Positions 35,609-45,558 of a DNA stretch of 48,996 nt are shown here, one piece after another. How positions within the stretch are numbered: position 1 is the first letter of the stretch; each line of letters begins with the position of its first letter. A program made the position numbers and the translations under genes. Origin of the DNA: Phenylobacterium sp. (lineage in GTDB: Bacteria > Pseudomonadota > Alphaproteobacteria > Caulobacterales > Caulobacteraceae); the NCBI RefSeq assembly GCF_030697925.1, contig NZ_JAUYOJ010000025.1, positions 1-48,996 of the forward strand. The letters are read 5' to 3'. Under the pieces are notes generated by a model. That model ran no database searches and was not told the origin of the DNA. It saw only the letters and a list, made by a program, of their open reading frames with translations.

Positions 35609-35649
35609 GCGCAAAAGAAACGCCCGGGCACTGGAGAAGCCCGGGCGTT
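35609..35649 (-). terminator. Intrinsic terminator, lolA transcript (minus strand)
   Basis: An 11-bp GC stem AACGCCCGGGC / GCCCGGGCGTT (35619-35629 and 35639-35649) with a 9-base loop; on the minus strand it is followed by TCTTTTG. It would end leftward transcripts from lolA and the small frame before xthA. Confidence 0.75.
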
Positions 35650-35658
35650 AGTTGTCTC

Positions 35659-35730
35659 TCATGCCGCCGCCGGGAGGGGATAGGTTCCGGCACGGATCAG
35701 GTCCGCGATCGCGCGAACCTCATAGTTGTA
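35659..35730 (-). other. Short protein-like frame without a start codon
   Basis: On the minus strand a 23-codon frame reads YNYEVRAIADLIRAGTYPLP and ends in a stop just before the terminator. Its only upstream in-frame start, a GTG at 35799, is separated from it by an in-frame TAA. It may be a decayed gene end or chance. The gap 35586-35795 holds nothing else that I can call a gene. Confidence 0.35.
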
Positions 35731-35795
35731 TTAATGACACTTGGTCTTGGAAAAATCAAGACCTAACCCGTAAGATATTGCCTGTTGTGATTGTG

Positions 35796-36440
35796 TCACA
35801 TTTTGGCACGGCCGACGTTCTTCGGCCGGGGATCGTTGAGCACGAAGAGCGACGGGGCCAGGCCCGGAGCGGGAGCCAGTTCGGTGAGCTGGATGCGGGT
35901 GGAGGCGCCCTGGGCGTCGGTCACCGTCCAGCCGGCGAGCCGCAGGGGCTTGTCGGTGAAGGTCAGCGTGATCTGGCCCTCCGCCTGTTTCTTGCCGTCG
36001 CGCGCGGTGATGGCGAAGCCGTCGGCGAAGCGGGCCACCCGGCTGATCACCACCCCCTGGTCCAGACGGACTTGGCGGGCGAGGAACAACGATAGCGGCG
36101 TGGCCATCAGCGGATAGGACTCGAAGGTCTTCAGGCGGGCGTCGTGGATGGAGACCTTGCCTCCGTCCGACACCACCAGCAGGCCCGACGGCGGCTCATA
36201 GTCGAACCGCGCCTTGCCGGGACGCTTCAGATAGAGCTCGCCGCGGGTCGTGACACCGCGCGGGTCGGTCTGGACGAACCGGCCCTTGGCTTCGGTCAGG
36301 CCTTGCAGATAGGCGGTGGCGCGGTCGACCAGGGCCTTGTCGGCGGCCGACAGCGGGGCGGCGGCGGGCCGCTGGGCCAGGGCCGGCAGCGGCAGGGCCG
36401 CCAGGCCGATCGCCAGGGCGCGGCGGGAGAGTTGGGTCAT
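35796..36440 (-). CDS. lolA: Outer-membrane lipoprotein carrier protein LolA-like
   Basis: LolA carries lipoproteins across the periplasm to the outer membrane. The 214-residue protein has a signal peptide with a twin-Arg-like start (TQLSRRALAIGLAALPLPALAQ) and the LolA pattern ATAYLQGLTEAKGRFVQTDPRGVTTRGELYLKRPGKARFDYEPP, SIHDARLKTFESYPL, and GQITLTFTDKPLRLAGWTVTDAQGASTRI. Length fits the family. No LolB is adjacent. It is followed by a short region with a hairpin terminator and xthA. Confidence 0.92.
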   Translation of the reverse strand: MTQLSRRALAIGLAALPLPALAQRPAAAPLSAADKALVDRATAYLQGLTEAKGRFVQTDPRGVTTRGELYLKRPGKARFDYEPPSGLLVVSDGGKVSIHDARLKTFESYPLMATPLSLFLARQVRLDQGVVISRVARFADGFAITARDGKKQAEGQITLTFTDKPLRLAGWTVTDAQGASTRIQLTELAPAPGLAPSLFVLNDPRPKNVGRAKM

Positions 36441-36530
36441 GGTCGCTCCAAGTTCGCTGCGCGCAGGCCTTAAAGGGCGCTACGGGCGTCAATAGGGCGC
36501 AACAACGGCGGAGACGAGGGTCGCGTTCCG

Positions 36531-38672
36531 TCAGCCCGCCTGCTCGATCGCCGGATCGGCGTCCTCGCGGGGCGCGGACCACACGGCCAGGGCCTCCAGA
36601 AGCTTGGCCGGTTCGATGGGCTTGCCCAGGTGGTCGTCCATGCCGGCCTCGTGGCAGCGGTCGATCTGCTCGGGCAGGACATTGGCGGTCATGGCGATAA
36701 TCGGGGTCGAGCGGGCGCGCTGCAGGGGCAGGGCGCGGATCGCCCGGGTGGCGGTCAGCCCGTCCATCACCGGCATCTGGACATCCATCAGCACGATGTC
36801 GAAGGCGCGGCGTTCCATGGCCTCAACCGCTTCCTGGCCGTTCTCGGCGGTCTCGATCTCCAGGCCGAACGGGCCAAGCAGGGCCTGGATCAGCTCGCGG
36901 TTCACCGCCACGTCCTCCACCAGCAGCAGGCGCAGCGGACGTTCCAGGGTCTCGGCGGGCTGGATCTGGGGCTCTCCGACCACCGGCTCGTCCGTGCGCG
37001 GCAGGACCAGCTCGAACCAGAAAGTCGACCCCGCGCCCGGGGTGGAGGTGGCGCCGATCGCGCCGCCCATCAGCTCGATGGTGCGCTTGCAGATGGCCAG
37101 GCCCAGGCCCGTGCCGCCGTACTGGCGCGAGACCGAGGCGTCGGCCTGGGTGAAGCGCTCGAACAGGTGCTCGATCTGGTCGTCGCGCAGGCCGATGCCG
37201 GTGTCGGCGACCTCGATCCGCAGGCGACCGCAATCACCCGGCGCGGCGGTCTGGCGCACGGTGACGGCGACCCCGCCCCGAGCGGTGAACTTGATGGCGT
37301 TGGAGACGAAGTTCAGCAGCACCTGGCGGATGCGGCCGGCGTCGCCCAGCAGGGGCAGGAGCTGGCCCTCGGTGTTGACGGTGAGGGTCAGGCCCTTGGC
37401 CTGGGCCTGCTCGCTCATCAGGGCGGCCATGGCGCGGACGGGGGCGGCCGGATCGAAGGGCCGGGCCTCCACCTCGACGGCGCCGGCCTCCAGCTTGGAG
37501 AAGTCGAGCACGCTGTTGACCAGCTCCAGCAGCGAGCCGCTGGCCTCGTGGATCAGGCTCACATGGCGGACATCGTCACCGGCCAGGCGCGGCGAGGCCC
37601 GCAGGACGCCCGAGAAGCCGATGATGGCGTTGAGCGGGGTGCGTAGCTCGTGGGTCATGTTGGCCAGGAAGTCGGACTTGGCCGCGGCGGCCTGCTCGGC
37701 GCGGCGGCGGGCCTCCTTGAGTTCGGTCTCCATCTGCTTGCGGGCGTCGATATTGCGCGACACCGAGACCACCTGCGGCGGCGCCTCGGGGTCGTCGTTG
37801 ACCACCACGCAGAAGGTGGTTTCCACCCAGATGGCCGCGCCGTCCCGGCGGACGATCCGGTATTCCAGGGTGACCTTGCCCGGCCCGGCGGCCATGTCGG
37901 CGATGGCCCTGGGCAGCCACACAGCGTCGTCGGGGTGCAGGTAGGTGTAGGTGGGGGTCTCGAACAGCTCCTGGGCCGTGTAGCCGGTGGCCCCCTCGAT
38001 GCTGGGCGACAGATAGATCCGCCGGCCATCCAGGGTCGAGAGCGCGATCACGTCGGTGAGGTTATCGGCCAGCATCCGATACTGACCGTCGCTCTCGGCG
38101 AGCTTGCGCTGGGCTTCGTTGAAGCTGCCGCGCGCCTTGAGCATCTGCATGGCGCCGTCGCCCGAGAACAGCATCCCGAGCACCAGGAAGGGGGTGATGA
38201 AGACGAGGTCGAGGTTCAGGGGATTGGGGGCGAAGGCCAGAATGGCCAGCATGAAGGCGCCGGGCAGCACCCCGCCGGCCACCAGCCCCATGCGCGACTG
38301 ATAGGCGTGGGTCTGGGCGTGGTAGACCACCGCCAGCCAGACGGCGACCGCGGCCGCGGCGTTCTCCACCCGTCCGGACGACCACAGGGCGGCGCCGAAC
38401 ACGATCCACCAGCAGGTCACGATCAGCAGGCAGGCGACGTAGTTGAGGCGCAGCGCCGTTCCGGCCCGCTCGCCCGCGAACTGCCGCCGGGTGACGAAAT
38501 AACACCAGGTCTCGCCAGCGATGATCCCCGCGCCCCACAGCACGCAGAACCAGACCGGCAGGCTCATGGCGCCCAGAGCGCCCACCGCGACGGCGATGAC
38601 CATCCGCATCGGGACGCCCCGGTGGACGGCGGCCGCAAGCCCGTCGAGCCCCTCGTCCAGCAGATTGGTCAC
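36531..38672 (-). CDS. Hybrid sensor histidine kinase (membrane region, PAS, HisKA, HATPase, receiver)
   Basis: The 713-residue protein starts with about six membrane helices (to residue 170), then a PAS domain with PAC (about 195-315), a HisKA domain with MTHELRTPLNAIIGFS (His341), a HATPase_c domain (NAIKFTARGG, DTGIGL, YGGTGLGLAICK) and a C-terminal receiver domain from about 579 with phospho-acceptor Asp630 (IVLMDVQMPVMDG) and Lys in LGKP. The separate downstream regulator is unknown. It is divergent from an HWE kinase gene across 108 bp, so the two may share a control region. Confidence 0.93.
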   Translation of the reverse strand: MTNLLDEGLDGLAAAVHRGVPMRMVIAVAVGALGAMSLPVWFCVLWGAGIIAGETWCYFVTRRQFAGERAGTALRLNYVACLLIVTCWWIVFGAALWSSGRVENAAAAVAVWLAVVYHAQTHAYQSRMGLVAGGVLPGAFMLAILAFAPNPLNLDLVFITPFLVLGMLFSGDGAMQMLKARGSFNEAQRKLAESDGQYRMLADNLTDVIALSTLDGRRIYLSPSIEGATGYTAQELFETPTYTYLHPDDAVWLPRAIADMAAGPGKVTLEYRIVRRDGAAIWVETTFCVVVNDDPEAPPQVVSVSRNIDARKQMETELKEARRRAEQAAAAKSDFLANMTHELRTPLNAIIGFSGVLRASPRLAGDDVRHVSLIHEASGSLLELVNSVLDFSKLEAGAVEVEARPFDPAAPVRAMAALMSEQAQAKGLTLTVNTEGQLLPLLGDAGRIRQVLLNFVSNAIKFTARGGVAVTVRQTAAPGDCGRLRIEVADTGIGLRDDQIEHLFERFTQADASVSRQYGGTGLGLAICKRTIELMGGAIGATSTPGAGSTFWFELVLPRTDEPVVGEPQIQPAETLERPLRLLLVEDVAVNRELIQALLGPFGLEIETAENGQEAVEAMERRAFDIVLMDVQMPVMDGLTATRAIRALPLQRARSTPIIAMTANVLPEQIDRCHEAGMDDHLGKPIEPAKLLEALAVWSAPREDADPAIEQAG

Positions 38673-38780
38673 GCTTGCGGTTCCCCCCGCTCGTCATTGA
38701 CCTGGATAGTGAGCCCGACCGTCTTGAGACGGAGTTACCGGCGGGCATCAACCCATTGAAGGTTCACGCGTTGACTCCGC

Positions 38781-40376
38781 ATGGACGTGGCGGGGACACA
38801 TGCGACGGCGGCGCGGCCCGATGACTTCCTGACCGGCGGCGGGGAGATGGCCGCACGTGTGCGCGCCTATGATTGGGCTCGGTCGCCCCTTGGGCCCTGG
38901 AACGGCTGGCCGCAGAGCCTGCGCACCGCCGCCAGCATCATGCTGAACTCCGCCCACCCGATGTTCCTGGCCTGGGGCCCGTCCCTGGTCTTCATCTACA
39001 ACGACGCCTACGCCCCGTTCCTGGGGATCAAGCACCCCGACGCCCTGGGCCACCCCTTCGAGGCGATCTGGAGCGAGATTTGGGGCGACATCGCCCCGCT
39101 GATCGGCGAGGCGCTCTCCGGCCGGGCCACATGGTCGGAAGACCTGCATCTGATCATGTTGCGCAACGGCTATCCCGAGGACACCTGGTACACCTTCTCC
39201 TACAGCCCCATCCGCGATGAGAGCGGCGGGGTCGGCGGCCTGTTCTGCGCCTGCACCGAGACCACGGCCAAGGTGCGGGCGGAGCGGCGGTTGACCTTCC
39301 AGGTCGAACTGGCCGAACGCCTGCGGGCGGCGGCGAGCGACGGCGAGATCCGCCGCGTCGCCTCGGCCCTTCTGAGCGACCGGCTTGGCGCCGACCGGGC
39401 CGGCTACAAGGAGTTCGATCCCGACGGCGAGCATTTCGAGATCGACGACGGTTGGCGTCACGATGGCTTGCCGCCGATCTCCGGGCGTCACGCGCTCAGC
39501 GACTTCGGAGCCGAGGCCGCCGAGGCCGTCCGGGCCGGGCGGACCCTGCGGGTGGCCGACGTGGCGGCCGATCGCCTGACCCGCGACGCCGTCGCGGCCT
39601 TCGCCCCCCTCAAAGTCCGCGCGGTGCTGATGGTCCCGCTGATGCGCGATGGGCGCATCGTGGCCGCGGTGTCGGCCCACATGGCGCGACCGCGCCGCTG
39701 GACGGATGACGACGAGGCCCTGGTCGCCGCCGTGGTCGACCAGGGTTGGCAGGCCCTGGAGCGGCGGCGAGGCGAGGCTCGGCTGCGCCTGCTGGTCAAC
39801 GAGCTGAACCACCGGGTGAAGAACACGCTCGCCACCGTGCAGTCGATCGCCAGCCACACCCTGCGCGGCGCGATTTCGCCGCAGGACGTGCGGGTGGACT
39901 TCGAGGCGCGGATCCTGTCGCTGTCGCGAGCCCACGACGTCCTGACCCGGCGGACCTGGGAGGGCGCCGACCTGGACGAGATCGCCGCGGCCACCCTGGA
40001 GCCCTTCGCCGGACGCGACCGGCGCGTGCTGCGGCAAGGCCCCGAGGTGGGGGTCTCGCCGCGCGAGGCGCTCGCCATTTCCATGGCCCTGCACGAACTG
40101 GCCACCAACGCGGCCAAGTACGGGGCGCTCAGCACGGCCGAGGGCCGGGTGAGCATCGCTTGGGACGTGGTGTGCGGCCCGCGCTCGCGGCGCCTGCGGT
40201 TGACCTGGACCGAGACCGGCGGGCCGCCGGTGACGCCGCCGCCACGGCGCGGCTTCGGGACGCGGCTGATCGAACGGGGCCTGGCCCGCGAACTGAACGG
40301 TTCGGCCCATGTCGCCTTCCCGCCGCAGGGCGTGATCTGCACGGTCGAGGCGGTGCTCGAGCCCGAGGCGGGCTAG
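38781..40376 (+). CDS. HWE-family sensor histidine kinase (PAS-GAF-HWE)
   Basis: The 531-residue protein has no clear membrane helix. A PAS-like domain lies at about 25-165, a GAF domain at about 180-325, and the HWE kinase core from about 336, with His344 in NELNHRVKNTLATVQSIA. The N box is ALHELATNAAKYGAL, and RLTWTETGGP carries the HWE signature Trp-x-Glu. Such kinases lack the usual F box and often act with PhyR/ChvI-like or orphan regulators. The gene is divergent from the hybrid kinase. Confidence 0.92.
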   Translation: MDVAGTHATAARPDDFLTGGGEMAARVRAYDWARSPLGPWNGWPQSLRTAASIMLNSAHPMFLAWGPSLVFIYNDAYAPFLGIKHPDALGHPFEAIWSEIWGDIAPLIGEALSGRATWSEDLHLIMLRNGYPEDTWYTFSYSPIRDESGGVGGLFCACTETTAKVRAERRLTFQVELAERLRAAASDGEIRRVASALLSDRLGADRAGYKEFDPDGEHFEIDDGWRHDGLPPISGRHALSDFGAEAAEAVRAGRTLRVADVAADRLTRDAVAAFAPLKVRAVLMVPLMRDGRIVAAVSAHMARPRRWTDDDEALVAAVVDQGWQALERRRGEARLRLLVNELNHRVKNTLATVQSIASHTLRGAISPQDVRVDFEARILSLSRAHDVLTRRTWEGADLDEIAAATLEPFAGRDRRVLRQGPEVGVSPREALAISMALHELATNAAKYGALSTAEGRVSIAWDVVCGPRSRRLRLTWTETGGPPVTPPPRRGFGTRLIERGLARELNGSAHVAFPPQGVICTVEAVLEPEAG

Positions 40377-40612
40377 TCGCCCAGACACCCAGGCTCAGAT
40401 TTCGACATGCTGAAGCTTGGTGAAACTGCCCGTCATCCGGCGAGTGATCTCTGTGACACCGGTATCATTTCGCGCCGACGGGGTAAGTTGCCGCGTTAAG
40501 CTTGTGCCCCCGATTATTCATACTTATCACCGGCCAGACACCGCCCGCGACACCCCCTTCGGCGGGCCGTGGGCCCTTGTGATGGCGTGGGAATAAGAGG
40601 GGCGAAGCCTAG

Positions 40613-42442
40613 ATGGGCAAGGCCATTCCGGGGCTCGACCAGGCTCCGACCAAGCATGCGGGCCTGTTGGCCTGGGTAAACAGCGTCGCGGCGATGACCC
40701 AGCCGGACAAGGTCCACTGGTGCGACGGCTCGGACGCCGAGTGGGCGGCGCTGACCGCCGAAATGGTGAAGGCGGGCACGCTCAAACCGCTCAACACCGA
40801 GAAGCGGCCCAACAGCTTCCTGGCGCTTTCGGACCCCAAGGACGTGGCCCGGGTCGAGAGCCGCACCTTCATCTGCTCCAAGGACCCCGCCGACGCGGGT
40901 CCGACCAACAATTGGCTCGATCCCGACGAGATGCGGGCCGATCTGGAGAACCTCTTCGAAGGCTGCATGCGCGGCCGGACCATGTACGTGGTCCCGTTCT
41001 GCATGGGGCCGCTGGGTTCGAAGATCTCCGCCCTGGGTGTCGAGATCACGGATTCGGCCTATGTCGCCATCTCGATGCGGGTCATGACCCGGATGGGCCA
41101 GGGCGCCCTGGAGGAGCTGGGCGAAGACGGCTTCTTCGTCCCGGCCCTGCATTCCGTCGGGATGCCGCTCGCCGAAGGCCAGGCCGACGTCGCCTGGCCC
41201 TGCAACGACATCAAGTACATCGTCCATTTCCCCGAGGCCCGCGAGATCTGGTCCTACGGCTCGGGCTATGGCGGCAACGCCCTGCTGGGCAAGAAGTGCT
41301 ACGCCCTGCGCATCGCCTCGGTGATGGCCCGCGACGAGGGCTGGCTGGCCGAGCACATGCTGATCCTCAAGCTGTCCTCGCCGGCCGGCGCGGTCCGCTA
41401 CGTGGCCGCCGCCTTCCCCAGCGCCTGCGGCAAGACCAACATGGCCATGCTGCAGCCCACCATCCCCGGCTGGAAGGCCGAGACGATCGGCGACGACATC
41501 TGCTGGATGCGGTTCGGGGACGACGGCCGGCTCTACGCCATCAATCCCGAGGCCGGCTTCTTCGGCGTGGCTCCCGGCACCGGGCACGCCACCAACCACA
41601 ACGCGGTCGAGGCCCTGCACGCCAACACCGTCTTCACCAACGTGGCCCTGACCCCCGACGGCGACGTCTGGTGGGAAGGCCTGACCGACACCCCGCCCGA
41701 GGGACTCATCGACTGGAAGGGCCAGGCCTGGACCCCCGGCGGCGAGCCCGCGGCCCATCCCAACGCCCGCTTCGCGGTGCCGGCCGACCAGTGCCCGGTG
41801 ATCGCCGACGAGTGGGACGATCCGGCCGGCGTACCGATCTCCGCCATCCTGTTCGGCGGTCGCCGGGCCAGCGCCGTGCCGCTGGTGACCGAGGCCTTCG
41901 ACTGGGCGCACGGGGTGTTCCTGGCCTCCAACGTCGCCTCGGAAGGCACGGCGGCGGCGGAGAACAAGGTCGGCGAGCTGCGCCGCGACCCCTTCGCCAT
42001 GCTGCCGTTCTGCGGCTACAACATGGGCGACTATTTCGGCCACTGGCTGAAGGTCGGGGCCGGCGCCGACGCCGCCAAGCTGCCGCGCATCTATTTCGTG
42101 AACTGGTTCCGCAAGGGCGCCGACGGCAAGTTCCTGTGGCCGGGCTACGGCGAAAACAGCCGGGTGCTGAAGTGGATCGTCCAGCGGCTGGAGGGCGAGG
42201 CCGAGGCCGTCGATACCCCCATCGGCCGCCTGCCGACCAAGGAGAGCCTGGACCTGTCGGGGTTGAACCTGGCCGACGCGGCGCTCTCCACCCTGCTCTC
42301 GGTGGACGCCGAGGTCTGGGCCGAGGAGGCCTCGCTGATCCCGGACGCCTACCGCAAGTTCGGCGACCGCCTGCCCAAGGAACTGTGGGCCCAGTACGAG
42401 GCGCTCAACCAGCGCCTCGGCGCGCGAGCGGCGGCGGAGTAG
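40613..42442 (+). CDS. pckA: Phosphoenolpyruvate carboxykinase (GTP)
   Basis: PckA makes PEP from oxaloacetate and GTP in gluconeogenesis. The 609-residue protein matches the GTP type: the nucleotide-binding kinase motif [38 protein letters not shown] near the N-terminus, the substrate motif [11 protein letters not shown], and [10 protein letters not shown]. Many proteobacteria use the ATP type instead. A 236-bp gap upstream holds no gene; it includes AT-rich TTGTGCCCCCGATTATTCAT, which could hold the promoter. It is followed by a long repeat and the convergent ftsK. Confidence 0.97.
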   Translation: MGKAIPGLDQAPTKHAGLLAWVNSVAAMTQPDKVHWCDGSDAEWAALTAEMVKAGTLKPLNTEKRPNSFLALSDPKDVARVESRTFICSKDPADAGPTNNWLDPDEMRADLENLFEGCMRGRTMYVVPFCMGPLGSKISALGVEITDSAYVAISMRVMTRMGQGALEELGEDGFFVPALHSVGMPLAEGQADVAWPCNDIKYIVHFPEAREIWSYGSGYGGNALLGKKCYALRIASVMARDEGWLAEHMLILKLSSPAGAVRYVAAAFPSACGKTNMAMLQPTIPGWKAETIGDDICWMRFGDDGRLYAINPEAGFFGVAPGTGHATNHNAVEALHANTVFTNVALTPDGDVWWEGLTDTPPEGLIDWKGQAWTPGGEPAAHPNARFAVPADQCPVIADEWDDPAGVPISAILFGGRRASAVPLVTEAFDWAHGVFLASNVASEGTAAAENKVGELRRDPFAMLPFCGYNMGDYFGHWLKVGAGADAAKLPRIYFVNWFRKGADGKFLWPGYGENSRVLKWIVQRLEGEAEAVDTPIGRLPTKESLDLSGLNLADAALSTLLSVDAEVWAEEASLIPDAYRKFGDRLPKELWAQYEALNQRLGARAAAE

Positions 42443-42449
42443 CGATTTT

Positions 42450-42580
42450 TCCCTCCTCCTTGTGGGGAGGGAAGATCCCGAAGGGATCGAGGGTGGGGCT
42501 TTCTGAAGCTTCCACCCAGACGGCCGGACTTCCCCACCCTGGTCGCTGCGCGACCGGTCCCTCCCCACAAGGAGGAGGGA
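42450..42580. repeat. Long inverted repeat between pckA and ftsK
   Basis: The arms TCCCTCCTCCTTGTGGGGAG ... GAGGGTGGGG (42450-42498) and CCCCACCCT ... CTCCCCACAAGGAGGAGGGA (42532-42580) pair almost perfectly. It lies between convergent genes, as the secB-dnaQ element does. Confidence 0.85.
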
Positions 42581-42591
42581 TGAGCGCGCCT

Positions 42592-44952
42592 CTAGGGCGC
42601 CGCGCCCACCAGCACTTCGCGCTTGCCGGCGTGGTTGGCGGGGCTGACCACGCCTTCCTGCTCCATCCGCTCGATGAGCGAGGCGGCGCGGTTGTAGCCC
42701 ACCTGCAGGCGGCGCTGGACATAGCTGGTCGAGGCCTTGCGATCGCGGGTGACCACGGCCACGGCGCGGTCGTAGAGGTCGTCGCCCGAGCCGCCGCCCT
42801 CCTCGCCGAAGCCCCCTTCGCCGTCCTCGTCCTCGTCGCCGCCGGCGGTGACGTCCTCGAGGTACTGGGGCTCGCCCTGGCTGCGCAGGAACTTGGCCAC
42901 CGACTCCACCTCCTCGTCGGAGACGAACGGGCCATGCAGGCGGGTGATGCGCCCGCCGCCGGCCATGTAGAGCATGTCGCCCTGGCCCAGCAGCTGCTCG
43001 CCGCCCTGTTCGCCCAGGATGGTGCGGCTGTCGATCTTGGAGGTGACCTGGAAGCTGATCCGGGTCGGGAAGTTGGCCTTGATGGTGCCGGTGATCACGT
43101 CCACCGACGGACGCTGGGTGGCCATCACCAGGTGGATGCCGGCGGCGCGGGCCATTTGGGCCAGGCGCTGGACGGCGCTCTCGACCTCCTTGCCGGCCAC
43201 CATCATCAGGTCGGCGACCTCGTCGATCACCACCACCAGATAGGGCATGGGCTTGGGATCGATTCGCTCGCTCTCGTAGATCGGCCGGCCGTTGTCGTCG
43301 AAGCCGGTCTGGACGGTGCGCTCGAAATGCTCGCCCTTGGCCGAAGCCTCCTTGGCGCGCTCGTTGTAGGAGGCGACGTTGCGCACCCCGATCTTCGACA
43401 TCAGGCGATAGCGGTCCTCCATCTCGCGCACGGTCCACTTGAGCGCGACGATGGCCTTCTTGGGGTCGGTGACGACCGGGGCCAGCAGGTGCGGGATGCC
43501 GTCATAGACGCTGAGCTCCAGCATCTTCGGGTCGATCATGATGAACCGGCACTGCTCGGGCGGCAGGCGATAGAGGATCGACAGGATCATGGCGTTGACG
43601 CCCACGGACTTGCCGGAGCCGGTGGTGCCGGCGATCAGCAGGTGGGGCATCTTCGACAGGTCGGCGATATAGGGCTCGCCGCCGATATTCTCGCCCAGCG
43701 CCATGGGCAGGGCCTGGGTCGAGCGCTCGTATTCTGCGCTGGCCAGCAGGTCGCGGAGATAGACGGTCTCGCGCCGCGCATTGGGCAGCTCGATGCCGAT
43801 GGCGTTGCGGCCGGGCACCACGCTGACGCGGCAGGCGGCGACGGACATGGAGCGGGCGATGTCGTCGCTGAGCGCCACCACCCGGGCCGACTTCACCCCG
43901 GCGGCCGGGACCAGCTCATAGAGCGTGACCACCGGGCCGGGACGGATCTGGTCGATGGCGCCGCGCACCCCGAACTCGGCCAGCACGCTTTCCAGCAGCT
44001 GGGCGTTCTGGCGCAAGGCCCCCTCGTCGAAGGCCGAGGCGCGGGGCTTGGGCTTGGCCAGCATGGCCAGCTCCGGCAGGGCGAAACCGCCCGGCTTGAC
44101 GAAGTCGAAGGCGCCCTGGGCCTCGCGCTGTTCGCGGCCGGAATCCTTGGGGCCGGCCTTGGGCGCCTTGATCGCGACGGGCGCGGTCGGCAGCCCGGCG
44201 GAGGGCGCCGGGGGAGGCGGCTCGGCCAGGGACGAGGCGGCAATCCCCTCACCCTTGGCGGCGCGGGCGCGGCGGGCCACCGAGGGGCGGGCCTCGGCCT
44301 TGGCCGGCGGCGGGGCCGGGCGTTTTTGGGTGGCTTCGCGGATCCAAAGCAGGGCGGCTGCGAGCTCGTCGCGGCGCACGCCGATGGCGTAGCCCAGGCC
44401 GGTGGCGGCCGCGGCGGCCAGCAGGCCGGCCGAGAGCACGGTCCCGAGCGGCACGTGGGCGTAGGCGAAGACGCCGGCCAGGCCGCGCAGCAGGCCATCT
44501 CCCCAGAATCCGCCCAGACCCTTGGCCAACGGCCACGCCGCCGGCGGGGCGGGGGCCGAGAGCAGGCCGGCCAGGGCCAGGACCCCCAGGGCGCCCACGA
44601 AGGCGCGCAGCCGCACCAGGCCCCGGGTCTGGTCGGGTTGGGGCGAGGCGGCGCGATAGAGGCCGAACAGCACCATCAGCAGGGCGGCGACCCCGGCGGC
44701 CAGGCCCAGGGACTGCATGCCGGCGTCGGCGGCGGCGGCGCCGGGTCCGCCCAGGGCGTTGAGCGGGGCGACGGCCGAGGCGGCGTTCAGGCTGGGGTCG
44801 GCGGCGTTGTAGGTGACCAGGGCGACGGCGAAGGCCAGGCCGGCGGCGGCGATCAGCCCACCCCGGAGCCGCGCGGTGGTCGGATGGGTCCAGGCCAGGC
44901 CCGCGATGTGCAGCCCCAACTCCAAACCCGTTTTCCGCGCCATCCGCGCCAT
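42592..44952 (-). CDS. ftsK: DNA translocase FtsK
   Basis: FtsK pumps the chromosome termini at the division septum and activates XerCD at dif. The 786-residue protein has an N-terminal membrane region with about four helices (to residue 190), a Pro/Ala-rich linker (210-300) and the alpha-beta motor: the P-loop AGTTGSGKSVGVN (442-449), the LVVVIDEVADLMMVAGKEVE Walker B, and PTRISFQVTSKIDSRTILGEQGGEQLLGQGDMLY. After an acidic linker, the C-terminal gamma winged helix reads KOPS (STSYVQRRLQVGYNRAASLIERMEQEGVV). The length and short linker are normal for alphaproteobacteria. Confidence 0.97.
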   Translation of the reverse strand: MARMARKTGLELGLHIAGLAWTHPTTARLRGGLIAAAGLAFAVALVTYNAADPSLNAASAVAPLNALGGPGAAAADAGMQSLGLAAGVAALLMVLFGLYRAASPQPDQTRGLVRLRAFVGALGVLALAGLLSAPAPPAAWPLAKGLGGFWGDGLLRGLAGVFAYAHVPLGTVLSAGLLAAAAATGLGYAIGVRRDELAAALLWIREATQKRPAPPPAKAEARPSVARRARAAKGEGIAASSLAEPPPPAPSAGLPTAPVAIKAPKAGPKDSGREQREAQGAFDFVKPGGFALPELAMLAKPKPRASAFDEGALRQNAQLLESVLAEFGVRGAIDQIRPGPVVTLYELVPAAGVKSARVVALSDDIARSMSVAACRVSVVPGRNAIGIELPNARRETVYLRDLLASAEYERSTQALPMALGENIGGEPYIADLSKMPHLLIAGTTGSGKSVGVNAMILSILYRLPPEQCRFIMIDPKMLELSVYDGIPHLLAPVVTDPKKAIVALKWTVREMEDRYRLMSKIGVRNVASYNERAKEASAKGEHFERTVQTGFDDNGRPIYESERIDPKPMPYLVVVIDEVADLMMVAGKEVESAVQRLAQMARAAGIHLVMATQRPSVDVITGTIKANFPTRISFQVTSKIDSRTILGEQGGEQLLGQGDMLYMAGGGRITRLHGPFVSDEEVESVAKFLRSQGEPQYLEDVTAGGDEDEDGEGGFGEEGGGSGDDLYDRAVAVVTRDRKASTSYVQRRLQVGYNRAASLIERMEQEGVVSPANHAGKREVLVGAAP

Positions 44953-45143
44953 GCCGCCGCTCCCCGTTCTGGAAACGCCATATCTGGGGCCTAGAGGGTT
45001 AAGAGGCGTTTACTCTGCTTCCATTCCGCTGCGGCGTTTTCACAGCTTCCTTGCGCGCGACCGCCGCCGAAACCGGCGTCCACTTTCGGCTATCGCGCTG
45101 TCGCCGATTGTGGACGGGCCCAGAGCCGATTAGGTTCGCGGCC

Positions 45144-45551
45144 ATGTGGAGCATGCCTCAAAGCGCCCTGCGGGTCGTGGCCGTGATCATCGCCGTCTGC
45201 GCCGTCAGCGGTTTCGCGCTGGGCCTTCGCAACGTGCCCGACAAGCCGCGGCTGCCCGGCGAATCGGCGGGCGGCGCGTCCTCGGCCCTCGAAGCCACCG
45301 ACGCCCAGCCGGTGGGCGAGTTGCTGGTCACCGATCCGCCGCCCCCGCCGCCCGAGGAAAAGGCCGACGAAGAGGACACCACCGAGAAGACCGAGGAAGT
45401 CCGCGCCGCCGAGATGGCCAAGCTGGAAGCCGAGGCCAAGGCGCTCGCCGCCGCCAAGGCCGCCGCCGCGCCCAAGGCGCCGCCGCCGGAAGACAAGGTC
45501 GGCGACCTGATCGAGGCCCTGCCGCCGCCGCCGGAACAACCGCCTTACTGA
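45144..45551 (+). CDS. Membrane-anchored Pro/Glu/Ala-rich protein of unknown function
   Basis: The 135-residue protein (ATG at 45144; a longer upstream frame is less likely) has an N-terminal hydrophobic segment (LRVVAVIIAVCAVSGFALGL) followed by low-complexity sequence: PPPPPPEEKADEEDTTEKTEE, an Ala/Lys/Glu coiled-coil-like helix (AEMAKLEAEAKALAAAKAAAAPKAP) and a PPPPEQPPY tail. I do not recognise a family. It looks like a single-pass envelope protein with an extended Pro-rich arm. It converges on a dienelactone hydrolase gene. Confidence 0.7.
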   Translation: MWSMPQSALRVVAVIIAVCAVSGFALGLRNVPDKPRLPGESAGGASSALEATDAQPVGELLVTDPPPPPPEEKADEEDTTEKTEEVRAAEMAKLEAEAKALAAAKAAAAPKAPPPEDKVGDLIEALPPPPEQPPY

Positions 45552-45558
45552 GTGCGGA

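Noticed and set aside
38748..40388. 546-codon minus-strand frame opposite the HWE kinase
   Set aside because: Antisense shadow; the plus-strand frame has full PAS, GAF and HWE motifs.
40514..43438. 974-codon minus-strand frame across pckA
   Set aside because: Antisense shadow of pckA joined to part of ftsK in another frame; no recognisable domain, while pckA and ftsK are both clear.
40720..44994. Very long plus-strand open frame (1424 codons) across pckA and ftsK
   Set aside because: It is the shadow of pckA in another frame and of ftsK on the other strand, an effect of the high GC content. Its translation is low-complexity Arg/Gly/Ala/Gln and matches nothing.
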